Below are positions 18,920 to 26,944 of a stretch of DNA of 64,000 bases, in pieces (the stretch's first letter is position 1; each line of letters starts with the position of its first letter). The notes beneath the pieces were generated by a model. The model was not told where the DNA came from, made no database searches, and saw only the letters and a list, made by a program, of their open reading frames with translations. A program made the position numbers and the translations under genes. The DNA comes from Corynebacterium accolens (lineage in GTDB: Bacteria > Actinomycetota > Actinomycetes > Mycobacteriales > Mycobacteriaceae): positions 124,001-188,000 of the forward strand of contig NZ_CP046605.1 of assembly GCF_023520795.1 (NCBI RefSeq), given 5' to 3'.

Positions 18920-19465
18920 GTGCAGTCTGACTTACGCGACAGCCTAACCGAAGGCCTTGACGTACTAAACAACCGACGAAGAAGGAAGTGCATCGAGAAA
19001 ATGAATATTGAAGGTACCTGTCCCTTGCCCGTAAAACCTGGAATGACGGTGAACCAGGCTACTAAAGCATGCTATGACTCAGAATTAGGTGCGGATACGT
19101 ATGAGGAACAGTTTGAAGGCTGGGTTGATATCGAAACACTAGAACCCGGGGATCCTGGCCGCAAGATTGTGTGCTGCGTGGAAGACGGTAAGTGCGTCAC
19201 CGTTGAAATGAAGTACATGGAGACGCCAATCACGGATACCTTCTATGGCGTTGACCTTAATCGTCGCCCCGCCGAGACCCCACAGGCGAGAACCGAACGA
19301 GTCGCACAAGAGCTACAACGCCAAGGAATCCGTACCGAGATAAATGATTTCCTCATCTTATTGCCTGACCACTTAGTCGCTATCGAAACCAACGAGTGCG
19401 TTGCCTGGTTTGATCCTGAATATTGGAGTCTTGAGGATTTTCTTGAAACGTCGTTCCTTGCCTAG
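18920..19465 (+). CDS. Unrecognised protein behind the immunity gene, copy 1
   Basis: 181 residues from GTG 18920, or ~154 if it starts at MNIEGTC (19001). It is acidic, with several cysteines (GTCPLP, KACYDS, IVCCVEDGKCV, NECVAW). No transmembrane segment or known motif is visible. The C-terminal part is a compact alpha/beta-looking stretch (FLILLPDHLVAIETNECVAWFDPEYW). The copy at 22308 is identical in sequence. It may be a second immunity protein or the remains of an alternative toxin module. I do not recognise the family. Confidence 0.6.
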   Translation: MQSDLRDSLTEGLDVLNNRRRRKCIEKMNIEGTCPLPVKPGMTVNQATKACYDSELGADTYEEQFEGWVDIETLEPGDPGRKIVCCVEDGKCVTVEMKYMETPITDTFYGVDLNRRPAETPQARTERVAQELQRQGIRTEINDFLILLPDHLVAIETNECVAWFDPEYWSLEDFLETSFLA

Positions 19466-19617
19466 AGAAAAGTAAACTTTAGATGTTGGCGAACGAGGCG
19501 GCCGGAGCATGCTTTAACGGAAAACAATTAGGACAAGCCCCAACTTGGTGACAGTTTCAGTTTCCCGCTTTGTACTGCGGTATACGACTAAGGTCGTTGT
19601 GCTCGTAAAGCGGGTAA

Positions 19618-19759
19618 GGTTCTGACCCCTGTTTGGTGAGTGCCTGATATCCAGACCAGTTGGGCTGAGAAGAAAGATAATCTACTGCCATGTCTGGATA
19701 CTCCACACATTTTAACCGTGACGCCGACTACTTCCTTGATTCAGAAACGGGTCAGGTCC
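19618..19759 (+). mobile_element. 142-bp internally deleted IS3-family element
   Basis: Begins GGTTCTGACCCCTGTTTGG and ends in the complement of GGACCTGACCCG, matching the two ends of the IS3 element at 23230-24535. Between them only the start of orfA remains (MSGYSTHFNRDADY), ending after 26 codons. It occupies most of the gap 19466-19772 and has the form of a MITE derived from a larger IS. Confidence 0.65.
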
Positions 19760-19772
19760 AAGGGATTTAAAG

Positions 19773-20606
19773 ATGAGTGTGTACCTGCGGCGAGATATTG
19801 ATTATCTGCTGGCCCCCTATTCTTATGATCAGTTATTTTTGAAGCTGCCTTTTGATTATGCGGTTGAGGCTGCCGCACAGTCACGTGCTTTCTTTACACT
19901 TCAGGATGCTGCTAATAGTTACTGGTCACAGCAGTATGTGAACATTGATACCACCGTCGATGATCTTCCCCATGCGCTACGCCTTGGGGTGCACGATCCG
20001 CAGTTTCCTCGTCGTTGGGCAGCAGTTTTGGAAACCACGAATCCCGATTGGGTGTGGTTTATCAGCGATGATACGAGCAACAATCACGACTTTTTCGCAA
20101 CCGTTAGGTATAACGGTTCTATTCCTTTTGTTCCCGGTATGACACAGCTACGTATCGTGGATGAGCCAGATGAACGCAAAATCGTCACAGGATGGAACTA
20201 CCGCTCAGGCAACAAGTGCCTCATCATCGGCACCTACGATATGGATGCCGCTATCGGCAAACGCGCCCCTGCCGCTGAAATCCGAGGATACGACACTTTT
20301 ATTGTAGGTATTGGGGAAGGAGAAACCCGGTTCCAGGCTTTTACCGACTGGCCTGACGGCGAAGACTTCGCCTTTCCCGGACTGGAAAGACTCAAAACCA
20401 AAAAGGGTCCACTACGCAAGCGGTTTACTACCGATGATCTCTTCGAGTGCGCACAGCTTTTCGGTCTCGATCCCTTCAATAGACAGTTCCTCACTGGGCG
20501 TGCAACACTTATCAATAGTGGATACCCTTTGCCTAAAAAGTACGGGCCATGCGCTTTATTTGAACGTCGTGAACACACCTGGGACCGCGAACACGAAGGG
20601 AACTAA
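19773..20606 (+). CDS. Unrecognised protein of the toxin island (1)
   Basis: A 277-residue soluble protein starting MSVYLRRDIDYLLAPY. No signal peptide or transmembrane helix. Aromatic-rich, with motifs such as NPDWVWFISDDTSNNHDFF and KYGPCALFERREHTW, none of which I can assign. Stop and next start are 5 bases apart, so it is translationally close to the gene at 20612. Cytoplasmic genes of this size behind a polymorphic toxin are often immunity or regulatory proteins, but nothing in the sequence proves it. Confidence 0.65.
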   Translation: MSVYLRRDIDYLLAPYSYDQLFLKLPFDYAVEAAAQSRAFFTLQDAANSYWSQQYVNIDTTVDDLPHALRLGVHDPQFPRRWAAVLETTNPDWVWFISDDTSNNHDFFATVRYNGSIPFVPGMTQLRIVDEPDERKIVTGWNYRSGNKCLIIGTYDMDAAIGKRAPAAEIRGYDTFIVGIGEGETRFQAFTDWPDGEDFAFPGLERLKTKKGPLRKRFTTDDLFECAQLFGLDPFNRQFLTGRATLINSGYPLPKKYGPCALFERREHTWDREHEGN

Positions 20607-20611
20607 AGACA

Positions 20612-21583
20612 ATGACGAAGTATTTCTACACCCATTCCATAGCACCGGTATCCCATGCTGTGGCGCTTCTTCGGTTTCCACTATCTACCGTGGTTGAAGA
20701 ATTTCAGCAGTGGGCATCAGGAATAGAAAGTCGGTATACAAAGCCTTATTTTTATCTTCAAAGCCAGACAATCGAATGTATGGTTCATACGAACAAGGTA
20801 TCTGCTGGCAGGAACCAGCTTGCAGAGCTACTTAAACCGCAAAACCACATTACACAGTTTGTATTCGTCCCCACCGAGTCAGAATGGACTGCAGTGTTTA
20901 GCCCCTGCTGCTTTACCAAAGCGCCAAAGATGCCGTGGATTGGTGAATTTGCCTACCTTTTGGCGCGCAAGAAAGAAATTGAGTCACAAGTTCCTTACTT
21001 CATCGAAATTATGCATACGCCGTGGGTAGATACCGACGATGTAGCCTTCTTCCATCGCGCAAGCTATGGAGAAATAGAGTTTATGATGTGCGCGCTTCCC
21101 TCCGAATTACCCGATGACCCTTTAGGCCGATTTGATTGCTGCTTCTACAGATCTTTTAGCAGCCACAAACAGTTAAAAGCTGATGGTACGCTGCACCGTT
21201 CCATGTCATATCTCGAGGATCAAAGTGAACCTTTTAAGGATTACGGTTTTGATTTTGACTCCCTGCCAAAGGTCACTGAGTTTCCGCAAGAATCGTTTAC
21301 AAAAGAACACGCGCAGATTATGTGGTCTCAGTTTGGGGAAAAACAGATAGAAGCCATCCTCGCACCACTAGGTGTATCACCATATGATGACGCTTTCTAT
21401 GGGACGGACGGCTATTTGGCACGTCTAACACCAGCATGCGTTGTCGACCCACACACTAATGAGTTAACAGCAGCTCCCGACTTCGATCCCCCTGCGCGTA
21501 TCCCGCTAGAAAAATACCAGTTTTTCCAAGGGCTCCACGACGGCCCCCTCCGTTCCTGGTCGTCAACACCTATTGCAGAATAG
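20612..21583 (+). CDS. Unrecognised protein of the toxin island (2)
   Basis: A 323-residue soluble protein starting MTKYFYTHSIAPVSHA, 5 bases after the previous gene. A segment TQFVFVPTESEWTAVFSP resembles a recurring pattern in uncharacterised immunity-like proteins, but I would not assign a family. No signal peptide, membrane helix or catalytic motif is visible. With the previous gene it forms a two-gene unit lying between the two copies of the 1277-bp repeat, so it was carried inside the duplicated segment. Confidence 0.65.
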   Translation: MTKYFYTHSIAPVSHAVALLRFPLSTVVEEFQQWASGIESRYTKPYFYLQSQTIECMVHTNKVSAGRNQLAELLKPQNHITQFVFVPTESEWTAVFSPCCFTKAPKMPWIGEFAYLLARKKEIESQVPYFIEIMHTPWVDTDDVAFFHRASYGEIEFMMCALPSELPDDPLGRFDCCFYRSFSSHKQLKADGTLHRSMSYLEDQSEPFKDYGFDFDSLPKVTEFPQESFTKEHAQIMWSQFGEKQIEAILAPLGVSPYDDAFYGTDGYLARLTPACVVDPHTNELTAAPDFDPPARIPLEKYQFFQGLHDGPLRSWSSTPIAE

Positions 21584-21718
21584 AAGTCAGACGAAACACA
21601 ACCTGAGGCATCTCAAAACGGCGCTCCAGACTCCAAACACGCGGAAGCATCGCTGTAACAAGCCCCGAACTTCTTACCGAGCCGAAGGCACAAACGGCTA
21701 CACCACTACACGGGACTT

Positions 21719-21793
21719 GACCTCCGTATCGGAAACAGCCGAGCGGCAGACAATCTAACAATGAAGCCAAACTACGCCACGCTTGTGGCCTAG
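21719..21793 (+). pseudogene. Orphan copy of the toxin C-terminal 25 codons
   Basis: Reads DLRIGNSRAADNLTMKPNYA...LVA then a stop, nearly identical to the end of the large toxin. Upstream the same frame closes at a TAA at 21656, so no toxin domain is attached. The 135 bases before it (21584-21718) hold no gene I can support. It is the scar of the cassette duplication rather than a working gene. Confidence 0.75.
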
Positions 21794-21881
21794 ACTGCAA
21801 AGAATAGAGCCCTCGTCTAAGTTGAATCTTCCAAAAGGCAGGGTCAAGAAGATAAACATCTTGCGTCAAGGAGTTGTAGAA

Positions 21882-22283
21882 ATGAAGTTCAATTTTGAGG
21901 TCCCTGAACCGTTGCAGCTATCTGCACCTGTTTCATATTACGAAAATCTTCTGTCTGATTACCGAACCCGAGACATCTCATTTCTCAAAATGGACACTAC
22001 GGGTCAGTTTTTTGGCAAATGTGAGATAGGGGGAATCGACTACGACATTAAGGGCTTTGAAAACGCCGGATTGATTACCTCAATAGAAATCTTAGACGCG
22101 CGGGAGTCAGATAGCTTCCTTGATATCCCACTGTCATTGTCGAGTCGAAAGTTCGTTAAAGCCCTAAAAGATGTGGGGATCGAATTTGAACACGACCGTG
22201 ACGGCATAACCATTCCCCACGACAATGGGACCATTGCTTTGTCATACCAATTCGGCAAAGTTGTAGCTATTTACTGGGGGTAG
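21882..22283 (+). CDS. Candidate immunity protein, copy 2
   Basis: 133 residues, same start context as copy 1. Against copy 1 it reads Ala15 for Val, Ile56 for Val, Lys57 for Asp, Phe59 for Tyr, Asn61 for Ser, Ala62 for Asp and Ile68 for Val; the rest is identical. Two charge changes in one short stretch suggest an altered binding surface, as expected if the copies protect against toxin variants. This is inference. Confidence 0.7.
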   Translation: MKFNFEVPEPLQLSAPVSYYENLLSDYRTRDISFLKMDTTGQFFGKCEIGGIDYDIKGFENAGLITSIEILDARESDSFLDIPLSLSSRKFVKALKDVGIEFEHDRDGITIPHDNGTIALSYQFGKVVAIYWG

Positions 22284-22307
22284 CTAACCAATATCAATCA
22301 CGCGAGT

Positions 22308-22853
22308 GTGCAGTCTGACTTACGCGACAGCCTAACCGAAGGCCTTGACGTACTAAACAACCGACGAAGAAGGAAGTGCATCGAGAAAATGAATATTGAA
22401 GGTACCTGTCCCTTGCCCGTAAAACCTGGAATGACGGTGAACCAGGCTACTAAAGCATGCTATGACTCAGAATTAGGTGCGGATACGTATGAGGAACAGT
22501 TTGAAGGCTGGGTTGATATCGAAACACTAGAACCCGGGGATCCTGGCCGCAAGATTGTGTGCTGCGTGGAAGACGGTAAGTGCGTCACCGTTGAAATGAA
22601 GTACATGGAGACGCCAATCACGGATACCTTCTATGGCGTTGACCTTAATCGTCGCCCCGCCGAGACCCCACAGGCGAGAACCGAACGAGTCGCACAAGAG
22701 CTACAACGCCAAGGAATCCGTACCGAGATAAATGATTTCCTCATCTTATTGCCTGACCACTTAGTCGCTATCGAAACCAACGAGTGCGTTGCCTGGTTTG
22801 ATCCTGAATATTGGAGTCTTGAGGATTTTCTTGAAACGTCGTTCCTTGCCTAG
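22308..22853 (+). CDS. Unrecognised protein behind the immunity gene, copy 2
   Basis: Identical in amino-acid sequence to the product at 18920-19465 (181 residues from GTG). The identity contrasts with the clustered changes in the neighbouring immunity gene, so either the duplication is recent and the immunity gene was changed by gene conversion, or this gene is under stronger constraint. Function unknown. Confidence 0.6.
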   Translation: MQSDLRDSLTEGLDVLNNRRRRKCIEKMNIEGTCPLPVKPGMTVNQATKACYDSELGADTYEEQFEGWVDIETLEPGDPGRKIVCCVEDGKCVTVEMKYMETPITDTFYGVDLNRRPAETPQARTERVAQELQRQGIRTEINDFLILLPDHLVAIETNECVAWFDPEYWSLEDFLETSFLA

Positions 22854-22995
22854 AGAAAAGTAAACTTTAGATGTTGGCGAACGAGGCGGCCGGAGCATGC
22901 TTTAACGGAAAACAATTAGGACAAGCCCCAACTTGGTGACAGTTTCAGTTTCCCGCTTTGTACTGCGGTATACGACTAAGGTCGTTGCGCTCGTA

Positions 22996-23229
22996 TTGCG
23001 AGCAAGGATCTGAACCATGTTAGGTAGCCCTCGAACATCTAGCCCTGTAGGGCTGGAAGGGAATATAAGCTACACCCTATTGTTACGCCGGTGTGCGGCA
23101 GAATGTTTCCTGTAAAATAGGGCCGTTCCTAATATTGTTTTACACGTGTCTATCAGGGTTCAGGCCTTATGTTTACAGAAAGTGGTGAGTGTGGTGTTAT
23201 CGTCTGACGGTTTCCATATTGAAAGTCAT
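22996..23229. other. Region with a decayed IS3-like end, no gene
   Basis: After the repeat, 23005-23062 (GATCTGAACCATGTTAGG ... TAGCCCTGTAGGGCTGG) resembles a diverged left end of the IS3 element found just downstream, with the same hairpin before where orfA would begin. Beyond that I see no gene. Confidence 0.4.
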
Positions 23230-23301
23230 GGACCTGACCCCTGTTTGGTGGACACCTGATATCCAGCCCAGTCGGGCTGGGAAGAAAGGTAATCTACCAT
23301 C

Positions 23302-23587
23302 ATGTCCAGGTATTCCGAACAGTTCAAACGCGATGCCGTGGCCCTCTATAAGGAACAATGAGGATCTCTCGCTGAACTCAGCATTAGCCGAACTCGGCAT
23401 CAACCGAGCTTCGCTGCATTCTTGGGTCAAAAAGTACGGCACCGGCAAACGTGCCCGCATAAAAGCCGTGCATGATAAAGCCCAGGCAGCGAATGAATCC
23501 GAACGCATTCGCCAACTGGAGAAAGAAAACACAAAACTGCGCGAAGAACGTGACATCCTGCGTAAGGCTGCGAAATATTTTGCTTAA
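23302..23587 (+). pseudogene. IS3 orfA (helix-turn-helix subunit), frameshifted
   Basis: Starts MSRYSEQFKRDAVALY, then one extra base near 23351 leads to a stop (TGA). The correct continuation (NNEDLSLNSALAELGINRASLHSWVKKYG) lies in the next frame and runs to 23587, ending in a leucine-zipper-like ERIRQLEKENTKLREERDIL. Repairing one base restores a normal ~95-residue orfA. This is not the usual programmed orfA/orfB shift, which occurs near the end of orfA. Confidence 0.8.
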
Positions 23588-23653
23588 AGCAACTCACGGG
23601 AGTTCTGCTTCCAGTTTGTCTATGACCACCGAACCGAATACTCGGTTAAGCGG

Positions 23654-24497
23654 ATGTGCCACGTGTTGAAGCTCAATCGCTCCTCGTTTTATAAATGGGT
23701 CCACACCCGTGAAAAGCGCAGGTCAAGGATGTATTCTGATGCCCTTATTGGTGCAAAAATCAAGGCCACTTTTGATGATGAGCATGGTCTTTATGGTGCT
23801 AAACGCATCGCTGCAAGCCTCAACAGTGATACGGATTTCAGCCCGATAAATCACAAGAAAGTCGCACGAATTATGAAAGCCATGGGGCTTAGAGGCTTTA
23901 CCAAGCGCCGCCGATGTGTCACTACCAGGCGCAAGCCTGGCCACCGAGTCATGCCGGATTTGCTAGGCCGCAAATTCGCAGCTAACGAGCCGAACCGCGT
24001 TTATGTCGGTGATATTACCTACTTGCCATGTAAAGGAGGGAAAAACATGTATTTGGCCACTGTCATTGACACGTATTCACGCAAACTTGCAGGTTATGCA
24101 CTTGCAGACCACATGCGTGTCTCACTGGTCATCGATGCTCTATCCCATGCGCATGGTGTGCGTGGCAGTCTTGACGGGGCTGTATTCCATTCCGATCACG
24201 GCAGCGTGTACACCTCACAAGCGTTTAGAAACTATTGCTCGTCGTTGGGTGTGCGCCAGTCTATGGGAGCGGTAGGAACGAGTGCTGATAGAAGCCCTAG
24301 CAGAATCGTTTAACGCCACCTTAAAGCGGGAAGTGCTGCGAGAGCGGAAAGTTTTTGACAATCCGATCGCCTGCCGCCGGGAAGTCTTCCGGTGGTGCAT
24401 GCGTTATAACACGCGCCGGCGGCACTCCTGGTGCAATCTTGTAGCGCCTGATGTCTTTGAAGCCGAGACTTCAGCTACACTGACCAAAGCAGCATAG
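23654..24497 (+). pseudogene. IS3 orfB (DDE integrase subunit), frameshifted
   Basis: Residues match an IS3 orfB: HTH_21-like start (LKLNRSSFYKWV), first catalytic Asp in VYVGDITYL, second in FHSDHGSVYTS. After GAVGTSAD one surplus base near 24283 shifts the frame; the remainder, including the catalytic Glu in LAESFNATLKREVL, continues in another frame to 24497. The enzyme cannot be made intact. Confidence 0.82.
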
Positions 24498-24736
24498 CTA
24501 GCCCCCGATCTGTCCACTTTCCGGGGGTCAGGCCCTACAGCAAATGTGGAGCTAACAGGACACCGGAAAGCTGCCTAAGTTAACAAGCTTCACGCTTGTT
24601 GCTGCGGCATTTCATACCGGGGGATGACGCGCCTAGTGCGGCGCAGACTTAATCTTGGAATGTACAGGGGCAAGTCAGGTGTGGTTGTGATGCCGGCTCT
24701 GTCCCAGAGATAAAAATTACTCGACGAAAGGACTCC

Positions 24737-24988
24737 ATGAATACCTCGGAACTTTATGTAGCAGCAGCGGAATCTACTAACCCTAATGACACGTGGTGGT
24801 TCCTTGGGTTCCTGCCCATTATTTTGCTCGTCGCGTTCTGGATTGCGGCGGTTATTTCTATTATCGCTTCTGGGTACACGATTGCGGCCAAGGTGCTCTT
24901 TATCGCCGCTACCTTTGCCCTTCCCTTCTTGGGACCGCTCATCTGGTTCATCTTTGTTCGCGGCAGGGAAGACAAACAAAGGCGCTAG
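24737..24988 (+). CDS. Small membrane protein with PLDc_N-like segment
   Basis: An 83-residue protein with two membrane helices (FLPIILLVAFWIAAVISIIA and VLFIAATFALPFLGPLIWFIF). The second has the PLGP turn typical of the short N-terminal membrane domain of cardiolipin-synthase-like phospholipase D proteins. No catalytic domain follows. GAAAGGAC lies 5 bases before the ATG. It marks the return to host-like composition after the island and converges with moeB. Role unknown. Confidence 0.75.
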   Translation: MNTSELYVAAAESTNPNDTWWFLGFLPIILLVAFWIAAVISIIASGYTIAAKVLFIAATFALPFLGPLIWFIFVRGREDKQRR

Positions 24989-25009
24989 AAGGGCCATCGC
25001 CCGGCTGGG

Positions 25010-26017
25010 CTAGGACATGCCGTGCTGTTCCAACCACGCGTTGATGCCGCCACGCAGGGAAACCACCTGTGAGTATCCGCGCTCGCGCAATGCGTGGACG
25101 GCTTGCGCGGAGCGAATGCCGCTGGCGCAGTAGATAACGGCGGCATCGCTCTGGCCGATATCTGGGTCTTCGCCGGCGAGGATGTGGTCTAGGGGCAGAT
25201 GCGCTGAATTAGGAATGGCGGCGCGGGCGCGTTCGGCGTCGGTGCGGACATCGATAAGCGGGGCGTGCGCGGGGATCTCGCGGACCTCGGGGGCATCGGC
25301 TGGCTGGGTAGGCTGCGCACCGGTGGGGCGGATGGGGATATACTCCCAGGTTCCGGATAGCGCCTCAAAGTAGCCGAGCGTGCCAATAAGCGGGGTGCCC
25401 ACGCCGGTAATGATCTTCAAAGCCTCCAAGGCCATCGCGGAGCCCACCGTGCCGACGATAGGGCCCAGAACGCCGGCTTGGGAACACGAAGGAACCTCGC
25501 CCGGGGCAGGGGCAGTGGGGAAGACATCCTCGTACACAGGGCCCTTGCCGGACCAAAAGACGCTCATCTGCGCATCAAAGCCCAGGATAGAAGCCCAAAT
25601 GTGGGGAATGCCCAGGCTGTGGGCGGCCCATGAGCACAGGTATCGGGCGTCGAAGTTATCCGTCCCATCGAGGATCAGGTCGCAGCCGCGCAGCTGCTCG
25701 AGGGCGGTGGCGGATTCCAAGCGGCCGTGGCAGATGAGCTCCACCTCAGGGTTGAGAGCGTGCACCGCAGCTGCGGCGGACTCCGTTTTTGCGGTGCCAA
25801 TGGAGGCGGTGGTGTGAATGACCTGCCGGTGGAGGTTGGAGGGGGAGACGAGGTCGTCATCGAAAAGCGAGATGCGGCCTACCCCGGCCCCTGCTAGGTA
25901 GAGCAGCGCCGGTGAGCCAAGCCCGCCCGCGCCGATGACCGCGACGTGGGAGTCAGCCAATTTCTGCTGGCCCTTTTCACCCCACAGGGCCTCTTGGCGG
26001 GCATAGCGGATGCTCAT
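25010..26017 (-). CDS. moeB: MoeB/ThiF-type adenylyltransferase with C-terminal rhodanese domain
   Basis: 335 residues from ATG 26017, overlapping the moaE stop by 4 bases; the longer open frame upstream is not used. The ThiF domain (residues ~1-235) has the nucleotide site VIGAGGLGSPALLYLAGAG and LDGTDNFDARY. The rhodanese domain (~250-335) has the active-site loop IYCASGIRSA. It adenylates the C-terminal Gly-Gly of MoaD and, through the rhodanese cysteine, may supply sulfur. It is last of moeA-mog-moaE-moeB on this strand. Confidence 0.9.
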   Translation of the reverse strand: MSIRYARQEALWGEKGQQKLADSHVAVIGAGGLGSPALLYLAGAGVGRISLFDDDLVSPSNLHRQVIHTTASIGTAKTESAAAAVHALNPEVELICHGRLESATALEQLRGCDLILDGTDNFDARYLCSWAAHSLGIPHIWASILGFDAQMSVFWSGKGPVYEDVFPTAPAPGEVPSCSQAGVLGPIVGTVGSAMALEALKIITGVGTPLIGTLGYFEALSGTWEYIPIRPTGAQPTQPADAPEVREIPAHAPLIDVRTDAERARAAIPNSAHLPLDHILAGEDPDIGQSDAAVIYCASGIRSAQAVHALRERGYSQVVSLRGGINAWLEQHGMS

Positions 26018-26475
26018 TCGAGGCCCACCCAGTTGACGGAGCCATCGCCGTGGCTTTGTTCCTTCCAGATGGGAACCTCGGCCTTGACGCGATCGGCGCA
26101 GGCCTCCGCGGCGCGGAAGGCATCGCCGCGGTGGGCAGAGGCGGCGACGACGGTAAAGGCCAGATCGCCCACCTGTAGATCGCCAGTGCGGTGGGCTGAC
26201 CACAAGCGCACGGGGTGTTGGCCTGCTACTTCATCGACGATCTCGCGCAGCTTTTCCGGGGCGCTGGGGTGCGCGGTATAAGTTAGCAGGGTGACATCGG
26301 GCCGGCCGCCATCATGATCACGCACGATGCCCTCGAACGTGACCACCGCGCCCATGGCTGAGGTGGTGACCTCAGCTTTGGCGGTGGCAAGGAGGGGCTC
26401 GAGGGGCTGCTCGGTCAGCATCGTGCCGACAGTGAGCCCGGTCTGCGCGGCGACATAAGAGGGATCAGTGCTCAT
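26014..26475 (-). CDS. moaE: Molybdopterin synthase catalytic subunit MoaE
   Basis: 153 residues. Family landmarks are GAVVTFEGIVRDHDGG, YTAHPSAPEKLREI, VRLWSAHRTGDLQVGD and the active-site segment ADRVKAEVPIWKEQ, whose lysines act in sulfur transfer. With MoaD it converts cyclic pyranopterin monophosphate to molybdopterin. It overlaps both neighbours (11 bases with mog, 4 with moeB), so translation is probably coupled. Confidence 0.93.
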   Translation of the reverse strand: MSTDPSYVAAQTGLTVGTMLTEQPLEPLLATAKAEVTTSAMGAVVTFEGIVRDHDGGRPDVTLLTYTAHPSAPEKLREIVDEVAGQHPVRLWSAHRTGDLQVGDLAFTVVAASAHRGDAFRAAEACADRVKAEVPIWKEQSHGDGSVNWVGLE

Positions 26476-26944
26476 GTTTTCCTTCTAACATATCGACGAT
26501 GTGGACGATTAATTCATCTAGCACGGCGCACCCATCTTTGACCCCGCCTGTAGAACCGGGCAGGGTCATGGCAAAGGTGGTGTCATTGACTCCTGCCACC
26601 GCGCGCGAGGCCACCGCGGTGGGGATATTCTCCAGGCCCTTATTCCAAAAGGCCATGGCGATGCCGGGAAGCTCCCGCGTGAGGTGGGGCTGAACGGCAT
26701 CGACGGTGAGGTCATCCGGGGTCAGGCCGGTTCCGCCGGAGGTGAGGATGACCGCGGGCTTTTCGGCGAAGGCCTGGTCCACCGCTGCGGCGATATCGGC
26801 ATCGGGAATCACGCGGGCATCAGGGCAGTCGAAGCCCTTGCGGCGCAAGAAATCTACCGCGATGGGGCCCGAGCGATCCTCGTAGACCCCGGCGGCGGCG
26901 CGGGTGGAGGCGACCAAAACAATGGCGGTGCGAGCAGAACTCAT
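26465..26944 (-). CDS. mog: Molybdopterin adenylyltransferase (Mog/MoaB family)
   Basis: 159 residues with the molybdopterin-binding signature TSGGTGLTPDDLT and a second conserved segment MTLPGSTGGVKDGC. It activates molybdopterin by adenylation before MoeA inserts molybdate. Starts at ATG 26944, overlapping the moeA stop by 4 bases. Confidence 0.9.
   Translation of the reverse strand: MSSARTAIVLVASTRAAAGVYEDRSGPIAVDFLRRKGFDCPDARVIPDADIAAAVDQAFAEKPAVILTSGGTGLTPDDLTVDAVQPHLTRELPGIAMAFWNKGLENIPTAVASRAVAGVNDTTFAMTLPGSTGGVKDGCAVLDELIVHIVDMLEGKHEH

Larger units (their letters stand above)
18331..19607 (+). repeat. 1277-bp direct repeat, copy 1
   Basis: Matches 21719-22995 at a constant offset of 3388 bases with no length change. 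It covers the last 25 codons of the toxin gene, the candidate immunity gene, the following gene and 142 bases of tail. Differences cluster in one stretch of the immunity gene. The pattern indicates a segmental duplication of a toxin-end plus immunity cassette. Confidence 0.95.
21719..22995 (+). repeat. 1277-bp direct repeat, copy 2
   Basis: Second copy of 18331-19607. It starts in the middle of what was the toxin coding sequence and ends at the same GTCGTTGcGCTCGTA tail, after which the two copies diverge abruptly. Confidence 0.95.
23230..24535 (+). mobile_element. IS3-family insertion sequence, inactive
   Basis: Ends are imperfect inverted repeats: GGACCTGACCCC at 23230 and the complement of GGGCCTGACCCC ending at 24535, both followed inward by GTGGACA. 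It holds an orfA and an orfB, each broken by one base. No convincing target duplication is visible. Its ends recur in the 142-bp element at 19618 and the 42-bp palindromes at 38128 and 41648. Confidence 0.85.

Noticed and set aside
21573-21758. 61-codon open frame with TSYRAEGTNGYTTTRDL as a possible second toxin tip
   Set aside because: No homology I can name, no upstream toxin body and it overlaps the duplicated toxin tail in another frame.
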